This document shows, piece after piece, positions 14,301 to 24,000 of a stretch of 64,000 nucleotides of DNA. The number at the start of each line of letters is the position of its first letter. Positions within the stretch are counted from its first letter, which is position 1. Location of the stretch: NCBI GenBank assembly GCA_019914945.1, contig CM034102.1:11769501-11833500 (forward strand), in the 5' to 3' direction. This stretch comes from Typha latifolia. Its lineage: Eukaryota > Streptophyta > Magnoliopsida > Poales > Typhaceae. Position numbers and translations under genes: made by a program. The notes under the pieces are model-generated. The model saw only the letters and a list, made by a program, of their open reading frames with translations. It had not been told where the DNA came from and made no database searches.

Positions 14301-15891
14301 ACAGGTACATGACCAGTAAACTGGTACCTTTTGTTTTGTACTTCTTTCTTTTTCTGTTCTGATGCAACTGATGCCAGCCATACCGGATTTCTGTTTGTCC
14401 TGGTTTTAGACATTAGAACAATACTGGACTTCACTAAGTAATTGTTAATTTGGGTGTGACTATTTCATTTTTCAACCTGTAATCTGATCACAAGTTTTCT
14501 TCCACCATGCTACTAAATTTTTGAAGACAATGAAAAGTCAGATTATTTTTGACTTGTTGATGCCAATATACTTATCATTTATTATTTTCTTTTTTTTAAT
14601 CCATTTTTTGGTCACAGGATGCTCAGAATGCTATAAATGAAATGACTGGTAAGATTGCAAAACATCCAGCATTTTGTTGTTTTGTGGTTACTGGCTTTGA
14701 CACCTCAAAATTTCCTTTGTTGAATAGTATCTAGATGATAGTATATTCTTTTCATTGATAGGGAAATGGCTTGGAAATAGACAAATACGATGTAATTGGG
14801 CAACCAAGAACACAGGAGAAGACAAACAAGATATCGAGAATCATAATGCAGTTGTATTGACAAATGGAAGTTCTGGTAATGCAGGTTAGTGCTTGTTCAA
14901 TGGGCATCAGGGAATCGGCATTTCCTTTGGAGGACCTCTATGCTACTTTAGGGTACTTGTATATATGGCTAATCTGTTTTTCCTGTGACAGAAGGTCAGG
15001 ACAACTCAAATGACGAGTCCCCTGAGAACAATCCTGCCTACACTACTGTGTATGTTGGTAATTTGGCTCACGAGGTAAAAGACAGATCATAAGATTGATT
15101 ATCTTTTATTTACTCTGTGAGATGCACCTTTTCTTATGTCTCTGAGATCCTTTAAATTTAGGAAGCATGCCATATATTAAAAGATCTCCTAAGAATGACA
15201 AGTAGTTGTATGGTTCAGAAATTCTCTTTCTTCCAAGTGTGACAAGTAGTCGTATGGTTCAGAAATTCTCTTACTCACCTGCTAGTAATTTTACACAGGT
15301 GACACAAGCTGAGCTTCATCGCCAATTTCACATTCTCGGGGCTGGTGTAATTGAGGAAGTCCGAATACAGAGGGATAAAGGATTTGGCTTTGTGAGATAC
15401 CACACCCATGAGGAAGCTGCTTTAGCTATTCAAATGGCCAATGGAAGAATTGTTTGTGGAAAATCAATGAAAGTATGCTTTTAAGTCTTAACCGTATATT
15501 TCACTGTTTGTGCCCATTGATATCTAATTATTTGGGTTTACATGGCTTGCATTTGTCTCCTTGCTCATTAACAGTTTCAACCATGGCATGTGCTTTGCAG
15601 TGTTCATGGGGTACCAAGCCAACTCCACCAGGGACAGTTTCTAACCCGTTGCCGCCCCCAGTTCCACCTTTTCAGGTTTTACCAACACAAAGCCTCTTAG
15701 GTTATACAGCTGCAGAGCTTTTGGCCTATCAGCGGCAGCTTGCACTAAGCCAGGCTTTGGCAGGACCAATGGCTGGACAGCACGGCCTTGCTGGCCAGGT
15801 ATCTGGAGGGCTCCTTTCCACTGGATCCCAAGCATTATATGATGGCTATCCCAGCCAGTCATCTGCTCAACAGCTAATGTATTACAACTAA
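5333..15891 (+). CDS. UBP1: Oligouridylate-binding protein 1 (UBP1-type, three RRM domains)
   Basis: Twelve coding exons: 5333-5443, 11096-11157, 11465-11567, 13632-13708, 13795-13856, 13969-14056, 14229-14304, 14618-14648, 14762-14884, 14992-15074, 15299-15472, 15601-15891. They total 1281 nt, 426 aa. The N-terminus is glutamine-rich (residues 7-24). RRM1 spans about 58-130 ([14 protein letters not shown] at 93-100), RRM2 about 143-215 ([14 protein letters not shown] at 182-189), RRM3 about 264-335 ([14 protein letters not shown] at 299-306). The tail is Pro/Gln-rich and ends in QQLMYYN, as in plant UBP1 proteins of similar length. The family are TIA-1-like nuclear/stress-granule proteins that bind U-rich introns and 3' UTRs and affect splicing and mRNA stability. 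The ATG at 5333 matches the family N-terminus. Exon 9 has two in-frame donors 9 nt apart (see findings). Intron 1 is 5652 bp. Confidence 0.95.
6249..6905. mobile_element. Mutator-like MITE in UBP1 intron 1
   Basis: A 657-bp element with imperfect inverted ends of about 130 bp: GGGAAATTTTCCATAACACC on the left, and on the right the reverse complement of GAAAAATTTTAAATGACACC. It is flanked by the perfect 9-bp direct repeat TAATTGTTA (6240-6248 and 6906-6914), which points to Mutator-type insertion. No coding capacity. Confidence 0.8.
7025..7885. mobile_element. Inverted-end element with purine-rich tandem cargo, UBP1 intron 1
   Basis: The left end (TTTAATTACATTAACACCCT) and the reverse complement of the right end (TTTAACTGTATTAACACCCC) match over roughly 90 bp with mismatches. 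Between them, at about 7262-7640, lies a degenerate tandem array of 35-45-bp units built from gggtttaggttgggagttg and gaagaagaa. No target duplication is certain. Its ends resemble those of the element at 27070-28430, suggesting one MULE-like family. Confidence 0.6.
8160..8640. repeat. Decayed copy of the ggccgatacg hAT-like family
   Basis: A CT-rich stretch (8172-8270) is followed by T-rich sequence and then cggatacggccgatacgtat near 8551. This is the same order as in the complete element at 37018-37774, where GA-rich DNA is followed by the ggccgatac block. The ends and target duplication are not clear in this copy. Confidence 0.55.
9313..9535. repeat. Two-copy tandem repeat, about 108-bp unit
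   Basis: Two adjacent, about 85-90% similar copies begin ataaatgactatgattaatt (9315 and 9424) and end near cttggatga. The array lies in UBP1 intron 1 and directly precedes a second array (9590-9790). Confidence 0.7.
9590..9790. repeat. Tandem array of about 40-bp units
   Basis: Five or six imperfect copies of a unit reading roughly gacttgtcttaagggcttat then atgacttaatta. Together with the preceding array it may be what is left of a longer element; no ends were found. Confidence 0.6.
9903..10468. mobile_element. hAT-like non-autonomous element with tRNA-like core
   Basis: A 566-bp element starting TAAGGCTATCAAAAAA and ending TTTACACCAGTA, bounded by the perfect 8-bp direct repeat GAGGGAAC (9895-9902 and 10469-10476). 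An 8-bp duplication fits hAT-type insertion, though the terminal inverted repeats are weak. Both flanks of its body are rich in gagctcggctcgag motifs. In the middle are an A-box-like stretch (tggcacatctggttaaggc, from 10080) and a B-box-like GGTTTGATTCC (10124-10134), spaced as in a tRNA gene. A second copy lies at 20605-21121. Confidence 0.75.
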
Positions 15892-16767
15892 GTTCATGGA
15901 GGACACGATCAATGGTGTTGGCTTGCTTGATTTAGGCCTTCGCTTCCCTCCATTTGATGTCCTTAATGTTCTGTTCCTACAATGACTGACCTGATGTTTC
16001 CCTTGTTTGTTATATCGTTGGTGCTTGTTGTTTATTGTTCACCTTTCTTTCGACCAAATTTTGGATTCTTAACGTGGCTAGATGATATGATGCTTTTAGT
16101 ATGTGTAACATATTATCACCTAATAACCTGTGGCCGAGCATCGTTTCTAGTTTCCTTATGAGCAGTTCTGATACCGGATCTGGTGTTTCCTTTTCTTATT
16201 TCTTATTTTATTTCTTTATTTTTTTATTTTTAGGTTGCTTGGCAATTGTCATGATTGTGGCTGATTATTTATGTATGTTCACTAGTCCCTAAACTTGGTT
16301 GTTTTGTCATCTTTCTGAATAATCCGATCATGAGTAATATTTTTGTACCTTATTATAGTCAAATAGATGGACTTGAACATCTGGTAATGTAGCTTGTGAT
16401 ACTCGATTATGGTTGTTTGTTGGTTATTATCATAAGTTAGAGATTTTACAATTGATTGAGAAAGGTAATACCCAAAAATGGCCATGCCAGGCACAGCCCG
16501 TGCCTGACCCCCTGTTGGTATATGCCACAACACTTGCCGACATCCCAAAAGAGAAAGAAAGGAAAAAAAGAGAGGAAAACTATTATAGAATAAGCCAAAG
16601 GGAAGTGTGAGCTTTGTCGGTGTCGAATCTCATCAAAAGAGATCTTAAAGACAAGGGTTTGAGCTTCGGTTTGAAAATCCTGCCATAGGGGGAGAAGGGA
16701 TCTTCCTGCCATTGGTCCCACCTCAAGGGAAGAAGTTAGAAGGGCATGTATTGACAAGGACCACTGC
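15892..16767 (+). other. UBP1 3' flank
   Basis: Begins with the UBP1 3' UTR, U-rich in several places (for example 16195-16230). I cannot fix the polyadenylation site. The rest, to the MITE target site at 16768, shows no gene; the short open frames on both strands at 16282-16757 have no family resemblance. Confidence 0.4.
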
Positions 16768-16775
16768 CTTAGAGG

Positions 16776-17322
16776 TAGAGGTGATCATCGAGCAGATCGG
16801 GCTGAGTTTGGGTAGGGCTGTTTAGATCAATCGGGGTTAAATATTTGTTCAAGGCCTGACCTATCAATCACTCGGGCCAAGCTAAAATTATCTAGCTAAT
16901 TACCATCCACTAGTTCATTAGATATCGAACTTGAGTTGGGCATAATGGGTAAAATATAGTGAGTTAAATATAAAAAAATATTATATCTTATTGGGTCGAG
17001 TTTAATGAGCTTAATATGAAGACATTTTAGTTATCTTTCATACGAACATACTTATATATTGATATATAGTTTACTAAAAATTCAATATGGGACTAAAAAA
17101 ATTATAAGAATATACATGCATTATGGGTCGGGCTATAGATGAGACTAGTGGGTCGAATTTTTTGGCCGAGCAGGATAGGCAAAGGCTTAACTCATGCTGC
17201 TCACTACCATCTCGAGCTCGGGTCTAGCCGAGCCCAAATTGGGCTTGGGCTAGGCTTAGCCCAATTAATATCAGGCGAGTTTGGATCGGGTTTAGGCAGG
17301 TTGTGCCTAATGATCATCTCTA
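16776..17322. mobile_element. hAT-like MITE with 8-bp target duplication
   Basis: A 547-bp element. The left end is TAGAGGTGATCATCGAGC and the right end is the reverse complement of TAGAGATGATCATTAGGC. The flanks are CTTAGAGG (16768-16775) and CTTAGAGA (17323-17330), an 8-bp duplication with one mismatch. The body is rich in gggcttgggct/gagctcggg motifs, as in the elements at 9903 and 20605. Non-coding. Confidence 0.8.
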
Positions 17323-17339
17323 CTTAGAGAACCTAAGGT

Positions 17340-19200
17340 AGAGCTTCACCTATCTAATCTACTCTAGCAAGAAGTGATGTGCATAGAAAATTTGTGGGAG
17401 GGTATCCCAACTAACATAGTCAAAGGTTTTTAAAAAGTCAACCTTGATTAGGACATTGAGTTTGCAAGCCTTACGAATAGAGAAATAAGCTCATGGGCAA
17501 TTATAAAGTTGTCAAGAATACACCAACTTTGAATGAAGGCATGTTGTGAGCCCAAGACTAGGTTCTCAAGATGAATGTTTAGGACATCGAGTTTGCAAGC
17601 CTTGTTGATAAAGAAATAAGCTCATGAGCAATTATAAAGTTGTCAATAATACACTAACTTTTAATGAAGGCATATTGTGAGCCCAAAACTAGTTTCTCAA
17701 GATGAATTTTGAGATGAGAGATGATGACCTTTGAAAAAAATTTTAAGTTGTAGTTTATTAATCTAATTGGGCAATAGTACAAGATAGAGGAGTCTCCTTG
17801 AGACTTAGGAATGAAGGAGAAGAATACCTTTAGAAGACCTAAGGAAAGACCTTTAAGAGGTTGCACTTAACATTGTCCTAGAACTTTTGATAGAAAAATA
17901 TTAGTAAATTCGTTGCGTCCTAACACCTTCTCAGCGTTGAGGTCAAACACTGCCTTACAGACTTTGTCCTCTAAGAACGGGAGGAGTAGGTTAGATAGCT
18001 TAGGGCCACCATCTAAAAAGATAGAGGGCTAATTAAGCTAGTGAAGGGGGTTTCAAGTGCTTCCTTTAGGCAGATGAAAAAGAGTTGTGAATTTCTGCCT
18101 AGTCGGAGACAAGGCGCTCCTCGAGCAACATATTGGAGATAAAGTTTCTTATCCTCTGTCATTCGTATAAGAGTGGATTAATTTAGTGTTGGTGTCCCCT
18201 TCCTTAAGCCATACTTGATGGGATCTCTACCTCCAAAGGAGCTCTTATTGAAGGTGGATATAATTGAGGTTGTGGATGAGATCAATCTTTATCACCCTAT
18301 CAGCCGAAGAGAGGGGCACCTTTCTATCTATTAAGAGAGGAGATATTAGCAAGAAGAACCACACTAGATCGACAGATACTATGAAAATTTGTAAAGCACA
18401 AAGTTGAAGTCTGAATAGAATGAATCTAAACTTGAGGAGAAAGGAGAAAACTACATTCGTTGAAGAGGGGATGGAGGAACACCATTGGCGGATGAGGCCC
18501 TCTATGTTGAGGTTGAGAAGCCAAGCATTCTCAAAGAGAAAGAGTTTAGGGGGTCTAGGAATGCGACATGAGTCGAGATAAATAGGATATGGTCAAAAGG
18601 GAGACACAAAAGGGCATCAGAGCAGGATCTAGGGTAAGAAATGTTCTAATTTGGCGAAAGACAAGCCCTATTGAGCTTAGACGAGATGGGCGGGATTTGG
18701 TTGTTGAACCATGTAAACCTTCTCCCTTTGAGAGGGTAGTCGAGAAGATCGTGGGAGGTAATGGAATCGTTGGATCTTTCATAGGAAAAGTGGCCAGCAT
18801 TGAAGTCTCCATAGATATAAAAATTATCCTTGGCTACACAAATGATGGAGGAGAGCTTAGTTCAGAAGGCAGCCTTATGTTGGAGGCTGTAGGGCTTTAG
18901 ACGTTAATAATTGAGAAGGGAATGCCAGAAGAACAATCCAAGAGAGCCATAAGAATAGAGAAGTCACCTAACTAGTACGAGGCCAAAATTAAGAAAGCAA
19001 AGGAATTCTAGCTAGACAAGAAGTTGGTGCATGTGGAAGTGCCTATAGCACCCATAGAGATCCAACTGTCAAGATGAGCACCCCTAATAAATTGAAGTAG
19101 AGAAGGCTTGGGATTTGTCAGCTTTGTTTCTTCAATGCAGAGGAAGTAACATAAGGAAGATAATAGTAAATCATGAATGTGACTTTTTCTATAAGAAGAC
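17340..19200 (-). pseudogene. L1-type LINE, endonuclease and reverse transcriptase relics
   Basis: Read on the minus strand, broken frames give the usual order of a plant L1 element. Near 19140 an endonuclease start is seen (LCYFLCIEETKLT). At 18600-18800 are endonuclease pieces (GHFSYERSNDSI, LKGRRFTWFNNQIPP). At about 18120-18180 is a linker (VWLKEGDTNTKLIHSY). At 17654-17866 is the reverse-transcriptase N-terminal part (FFSFIPKSQGDSSILYYCPI followed by RLINYNLKFFSKVI). Stops and frameshifts occur throughout, so it is dead. The catalytic part of the reverse transcriptase and the 3' end are missing. A 131-bp tandem duplication lies inside it. The 5' part probably continues at 21130-22750, interrupted by later insertions. 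Confidence 0.8.
17450..17711. repeat. 131-bp tandem duplication inside the LINE relic
   Basis: Two adjacent copies, 17450-17580 and 17581-17711, both begin aggacat followed by gagtttgcaagcc. They differ at about ten positions. In the minus-strand reading both carry the reverse-transcriptase segment LDNFIIAHELISL, so the duplication happened within the LINE sequence and then aged. Confidence 0.8.
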
Positions 19201-19539
19201 TCTAGTCCTCTAATATTTCAAAATACAATTTTCATTAAATATTACAAAATCCTCTAAAAATAGTTGAAAAAAGATTAAAAGAAGTAAAGCCTACGGGCAA
19301 GCTAAGTAAGGCCCTTTCCTCTTGTCAAGGTCTTGAGATCTAATGGAGATGTCAAGTGCTTGGGCTAGGGACTTGAACTAGGTTGGATCCAAGGAATGGG
19401 CTTCATCGCCGAAGTGGGCCAGTTGAGCATGGACAACCTGGCCTACATGCCTCGTCCTTCTTGAGTAGACTCAAAAATGGCTTTCTTATGAAAGACCAGA
19501 TAAGCTAAAGGTAGCCATGGACAAGGTCCCCATTATTAG

Positions 19540-20530
19540 GTTTTGTAATTGGCAAATTGATGATTAAACAAAGTTAGTCGTAATGTACTTTCTCTAGTTT
19601 TTACTATATAAGCTATGGCATAATATCCTATGGAGTTTGGAAGTTAAATTGAGTTGTGCGACAAAGATTGAATATTGTTTCAACTTGTTCGAAGCTCGTT
19701 TAAAGCTTGTTCGAAGTTTATTCGAAGCTTGTTCGAACAAAACTTACTCGAGAGATCTAGAAGATAAAGCTGAGTAATTTGTTCGAAGTTGTTCAAACAA
19801 GTCTTTCCCGAGAGCTCTAGAAAAATAATGCTAAGTAGTTTGTTCGAACAAGATTTTCTCGAGGGCTCCAAAAAAATAATGTTAAGTAGTTTATTCGAAG
19901 TTGTTCGAACAAACTTCGAACAATATTTGTCCAAGAGTTTTATAATTCATTCAAAGCAGCTCTTAATGGGTTTGTTCAAACCTATTCAAACATGTCGGGA
20001 AATTTTCACCTTTTTAGTTTAGATTAGAGTTTGAGAAGCTTATCTTTTGAGGGCTATAAAAAATAAAGTCTTGAAGAAAAAGAAACAACTCCTAGAGCCC
20101 AAAAAATCTCCTTGGAGATCATTCAAATAGGGAGTTGAGAAGATTAATGTTTTATCTTGTTGGACTTTCACTATACTGAAGATTTAATTTGACATTGTTT
20201 CAAGGGTTATAGAGGCAAGCCTACAACTTTAAGGGTCATCAAGTTAGGGTACCAAGCACGGGAAGCAGTGCATCGATGGGGAGTCAAGCAAAGTATCATC
20301 AAGAGGATTGTGGGAAATAACAATCGAGTTGTACGTGTTTTGTAACTGCTATTTTTATAGTGCTTAGTTTGATCTCATAAAAGAGATCCATGGTTTTTTA
20401 CCCTTGATTGATAAAGGGTTTTTCCACATTAAAATTGTTGTGTTTGATTGTGTCTTATGTTTCGTATTTTGATTGTCTCTTATCATTCTAAGTAAAATAG
20501 ATTTTTTAGAGATAATTAAATATTTTCACC
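19540..20530 (+). mobile_element. LTR-like fragment (probably Copia-type) with TTCGAA-rich repeats
   Basis: Contains a run of palindromic gttcgaac/ttcgaa motifs (19678-19995), including three tandem units of about 50-60 bp between 19741 and 19925. After it comes a 3' segment with the style of a Copia LTR end (aaagggtttttccacattaa near 20416 and a T-rich tail). No internal domain, primer-binding site or second LTR was recognised, and the ends are uncertain. Confidence 0.45.
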
Positions 20531-20604
20531 CATGCTTCCACCAACTTCTTTGGGAAGAAACAAAGAAGCATCAGCATCATCAGGAAGAGAGGGAGGGGCA
20601 TGGG

Positions 20605-21121
20605 TAAGGCTATCAAAAAAGGTCGTTGACTTGCAAGGCTCATGAACTTGGCTAGTTTAGATCTCAACTCAACCTCGGCTCGAGCTCTAAATGAGCCAAG
20701 TCGAGCTAGATTTTTGAGTTTGAAATGTTAATCGAGCCGAGCCGAGCTAGAGTCAACTCACTTGAGCTCGGCTCGAATAGGCTCAATATATAATATGTGT
20801 GATGATATTATATAAAAATAGGCATACAAAATAAATGTAAAGATGTTATATAGCGTAGTTGGTTAATACAACTTCTATTAACCCAACCAACCTAGTTCCA
20901 AATCCTATTTTTCACCATTTATTTGCTATTTTCCCATATAACACTATGATTTTTAGATCGAGCTATAGCTATAGGCCAACCCACGAGCCATCGAGCCGAA
21001 GATGAGCTAAGCCGAGCTTAGCTTTTCTGACTTGAGCTCAAGCCGAGCTATGTTTTTCCACCTCTCAAGCCGAGTCGAGCTGAGCCCAGCTCGCTCAAGC
21101 TCAGCTCGTTTACACCCCCTA
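20605..21121. mobile_element. hAT-like non-autonomous element with tRNA-like core, second copy
   Basis: A 517-bp relative of 9903-10468: it starts TAAGGCTATCAAAAAA and ends TTTACACCCCCTA. The flanks GGCATGGG (20597-20604) and GGCTTGGG (21122-21129) are an 8-bp duplication with one mismatch. The tRNA-like module is clearer here: tagcgtagttggtta (20851-20865, A-box-like) and agttccaaatcc (20894-20905, B-box-like), about 30 bases apart. It sits between the two halves of the LINE relic. Confidence 0.75.
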
Positions 21122-21129
21122 GGCTTGGG

Positions 21130-22750
21130 GCGAAGTCCATCAGAGGTGGTAGTATGGCTAGTAGAGAGGGATTTGAATCATTACCAAAAAGGTGAAAGCC
21201 GTGGTGCTTGAAGCCAACATCAAACTCTAAAAAAAAGCACTCAAGTGAAGAGATGGACCTAAGGCCAAAGATGGGAATTGTTCATGCCATTTAGTCTCCA
21301 ATGATTCATCTATCATAGGGGACAGCATAGAATAGAAAGAGACTAAGCTTTCAAGATTTACCTCGTACACTGTGGCGATGAAAGGGTTGGTCCATATGTC
21401 GGGGTTGGCTTCCGAAAGGACAATCAAAGCTCGGCTGCTACCAGGATCGGGAGGGTAAAGGGGTTGGGGCAGTAACCTCACTGCTAGGAGATGTTCAAAT
21501 TCCTCCTCAGCTACCATAATGCACCACCTGTGCTCATAAGCTCCCATTGCCATGTGGGAATGGTACTCTGCTAAAGGCATGTGTCTATTTATGGCGGGTG
21601 GCTTGAAGGCAAGAAGCATTCTCAAGCATATGCTCTAATCGACCTTGGAGTCAGAGGGAGACGATGGGGAGGTCTAGATAGGACCTTTGACTTAGGCTCG
21701 AATGTGAACCCTAACAAAGTGATAGAATCTTGCTACATAAATAATAACTTTGTCGGGGATAAGGGAGAGATCTTAACAAGATATTATTGCCCTAAACTTG
21801 GACAAGCCACAATGCCATAAGAAGTCAACATCAAGTAGCTTTGAAATGCCGAAGAAGGACATGATGGATAGAAACATCTACTTGTACTAGCAATCGGGGG
21901 GGGGGGGGGTCGTGGAAGAATTTGCCTCTTGAGAGATGCTCCACATTTGTAAGATGAATTTGCCTCCTTGAGTGTGAAGAATGCCACGTTGAGTCACCTT
22001 CCAAAAAAGCTCAAGAAAGGGGAGAGTGACTAAGAAAATATCATCCGAGAGGGGCTAAGTTGAGCATTCTCAATTGCTGAGCTTAGCCAAGTTTGTGATA
22101 GTACGCTCAAGACTTTCTTAATTACTATCTCTTTTCATGATGGCTATGCTTGAGAGAAAGAGAGCATCATAGTCCTAATCAACACATGAGGTAAGAGTGA
22201 GGAGACGGATGGATGAGATACAACCAACAACATGCATGGGAAGAAACACAGCACGAAAAAATATTGTGGCCAAGATTTTCACACCATAAGTGTTCCGACA
22301 CCCAACAGTGACCATGATCGACACAACAAAAGGAGCAATTGAAAAGAGCTTGGAGAGGGGGGTAAAGTGAGGATGAGGAAATGGAGATCCATCGAGCAAA
22401 GAGAAGGGAAGGGAAGGGGTTGCAAGAGAGAAAGGAGGTAGAAGTAGAAGATGGAGCAAAGAGGCAAAGAGGGAGAAAGTAAACAATGAATACAGGGGGT
22501 CAATCTAAGAAGGGACATTTTAAAAGAGCTTGGCAAGGGAAGTAGGGCATGAGAATGAGTGGGGAATAAAAAATAGGGTAGGTGGATTAGATGTGACAGA
22601 GGAGGTGAAAGGATGTCGGGCTTGGGATGCATGATGCTTCTAAGGAAAGGCAAAGCGTTAGAAGTGTCACTTGACATCCAACTTTGTATCCACTAAAACG
22701 GGGATGACGGTCAAACTGGCGAGAGACAACTCGCTAGTCACCATGAGATA
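21130..22750 (-). pseudogene. Possible 5' (ORF1) part of the LINE relic
   Basis: On the minus strand there are open stretches at 21227-21625 and 22279-22677 but no continuous gene. The piece VYEVNLESLVSFYSMLSP and neighbours are compatible with an L1 ORF1 region, mainly because the endonuclease-RT part lies on the same strand downstream (17340-19200). A run of 13 G lies near 21897-21909. The assignment is inference from position. Confidence 0.35.
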
Positions 22751-23339
22751 AGACTAAGGAAGCAAAAATATATATAATTAAAAGGGGTACTTCTAGCAAT
22801 TAAATATGCAATAGTTGAGAAATTTTATTTATATGTGACAGCAAAGTGAGAACACTTTATCTCTCATCATCGTACATTTGTTTGTTTCTTTGATATTTTT
22901 AACCACAATGTGTGTGTTTTGTAATTATTTATAATTTTGTTTTGAAACTTTTCTATGATTTTGTTTTCAAACTTTAATTTTATATTCTTAAAATATTTCT
23001 CAGATTTGGAGATGTTAGTGTCTCATTTAGATAGTAATTTAGATTTGAATCAATTGAATGATCGTTTAAATGTGTTGATATCTAACAAATTAATTCTTCA
23101 TCTACCCTAGCCTCATAAGTTCCAGTTGACTTATACTCTCTTGCATATAGACACATACCCAAGTTGGACAACATATGCATAGTTTCTAATGTATGAAATA
23201 ATCTGAAAGGGCAGTGGAAGCAATTTCTAATCATCCACAAATAAGAGAAAATGTAATAATAATAGATTAGAACAAATTAAATATTAGCTAAGCTAATATT
23301 AATACCAAATAAAAATTCATAATCAAGATGCTAGATGCA

Positions 23340-24000
23340 GAGAATATATAATATTCAAGCTAATCACAAATAAGAACTTTAAATATATGGAAATCACAAC
23401 GAAGAGAGAATGAGAGACGAAATTTACGTGGTTCGGAGATATGCCTACATCCATGAGCGGTGAAATCCACTAGTAGAGATGCAAAGACAAGTGTTTTTTA
23501 TGCTCAAATATCTCCCAATATAATAGAAAAGTGTTCTCTCACAAGGTCCTCTTTATAATTATCTCTCTATATTTGCCCTAAAACCCAACAAAAATATTTA
23601 TAGGCATGACTTGGAGAAGAAGAAATCAGCAGGCTATCCGAACGGGTTGACTGTGTTCAAATGTCCATGCACTACACAAATCCTTTTTTCAGACTGTTCA
23701 AACAAGTGGACGGCGTTCAAATGCCCGTGCACCATTGGAAATCCATTCGAATATATTTCGAACACTAGCCCCTTCCAAACTCTTGGGTTATCAAACATCC
23801 TAATGTCATTCGAACGCCTCCATCTTATTCAAATAAAGGTAAATGTCATTCAAACACCAGAACAAAAATTCCAAGTGCCAGCAATATGCAACAAACAGGT
23901 TCAAACGTCATCAGCCCATTCAAAAGGTTTTCTTAATTCAAGTCGATCTTCAATATTTAAATGCCTTTTCTTGCAGAATCTATCAGTAATATACTAGATC
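23340..24000 (-). mobile_element. Antisense LTR-like fragment
   Basis: The stretch aaatttacgtggttcggaga near 23421, followed by atgcctacatcc, is typical of the reverse strand of Copia-type LTR ends in plants. Downstream, 23635-23935 is rich in ttcgaac/ttcaaac motifs like those of the forward fragment at 19678-19995, so both may come from one LTR family in opposite orientations. No internal region or paired LTR is visible. Confidence 0.4.

Noticed and set aside
20851..20905. Possible tRNA gene
   Set aside because: A-box- and B-box-like motifs are present but the stem sequences do not pair well, and the segment lies inside a repeated mobile element with a second diverged copy; called a tRNA-like module instead.
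21227..21625. 132-codon minus-strand frame as an independent gene
   Set aside because: It lies within transposon debris on the LINE strand and has no recognisable cellular domain.
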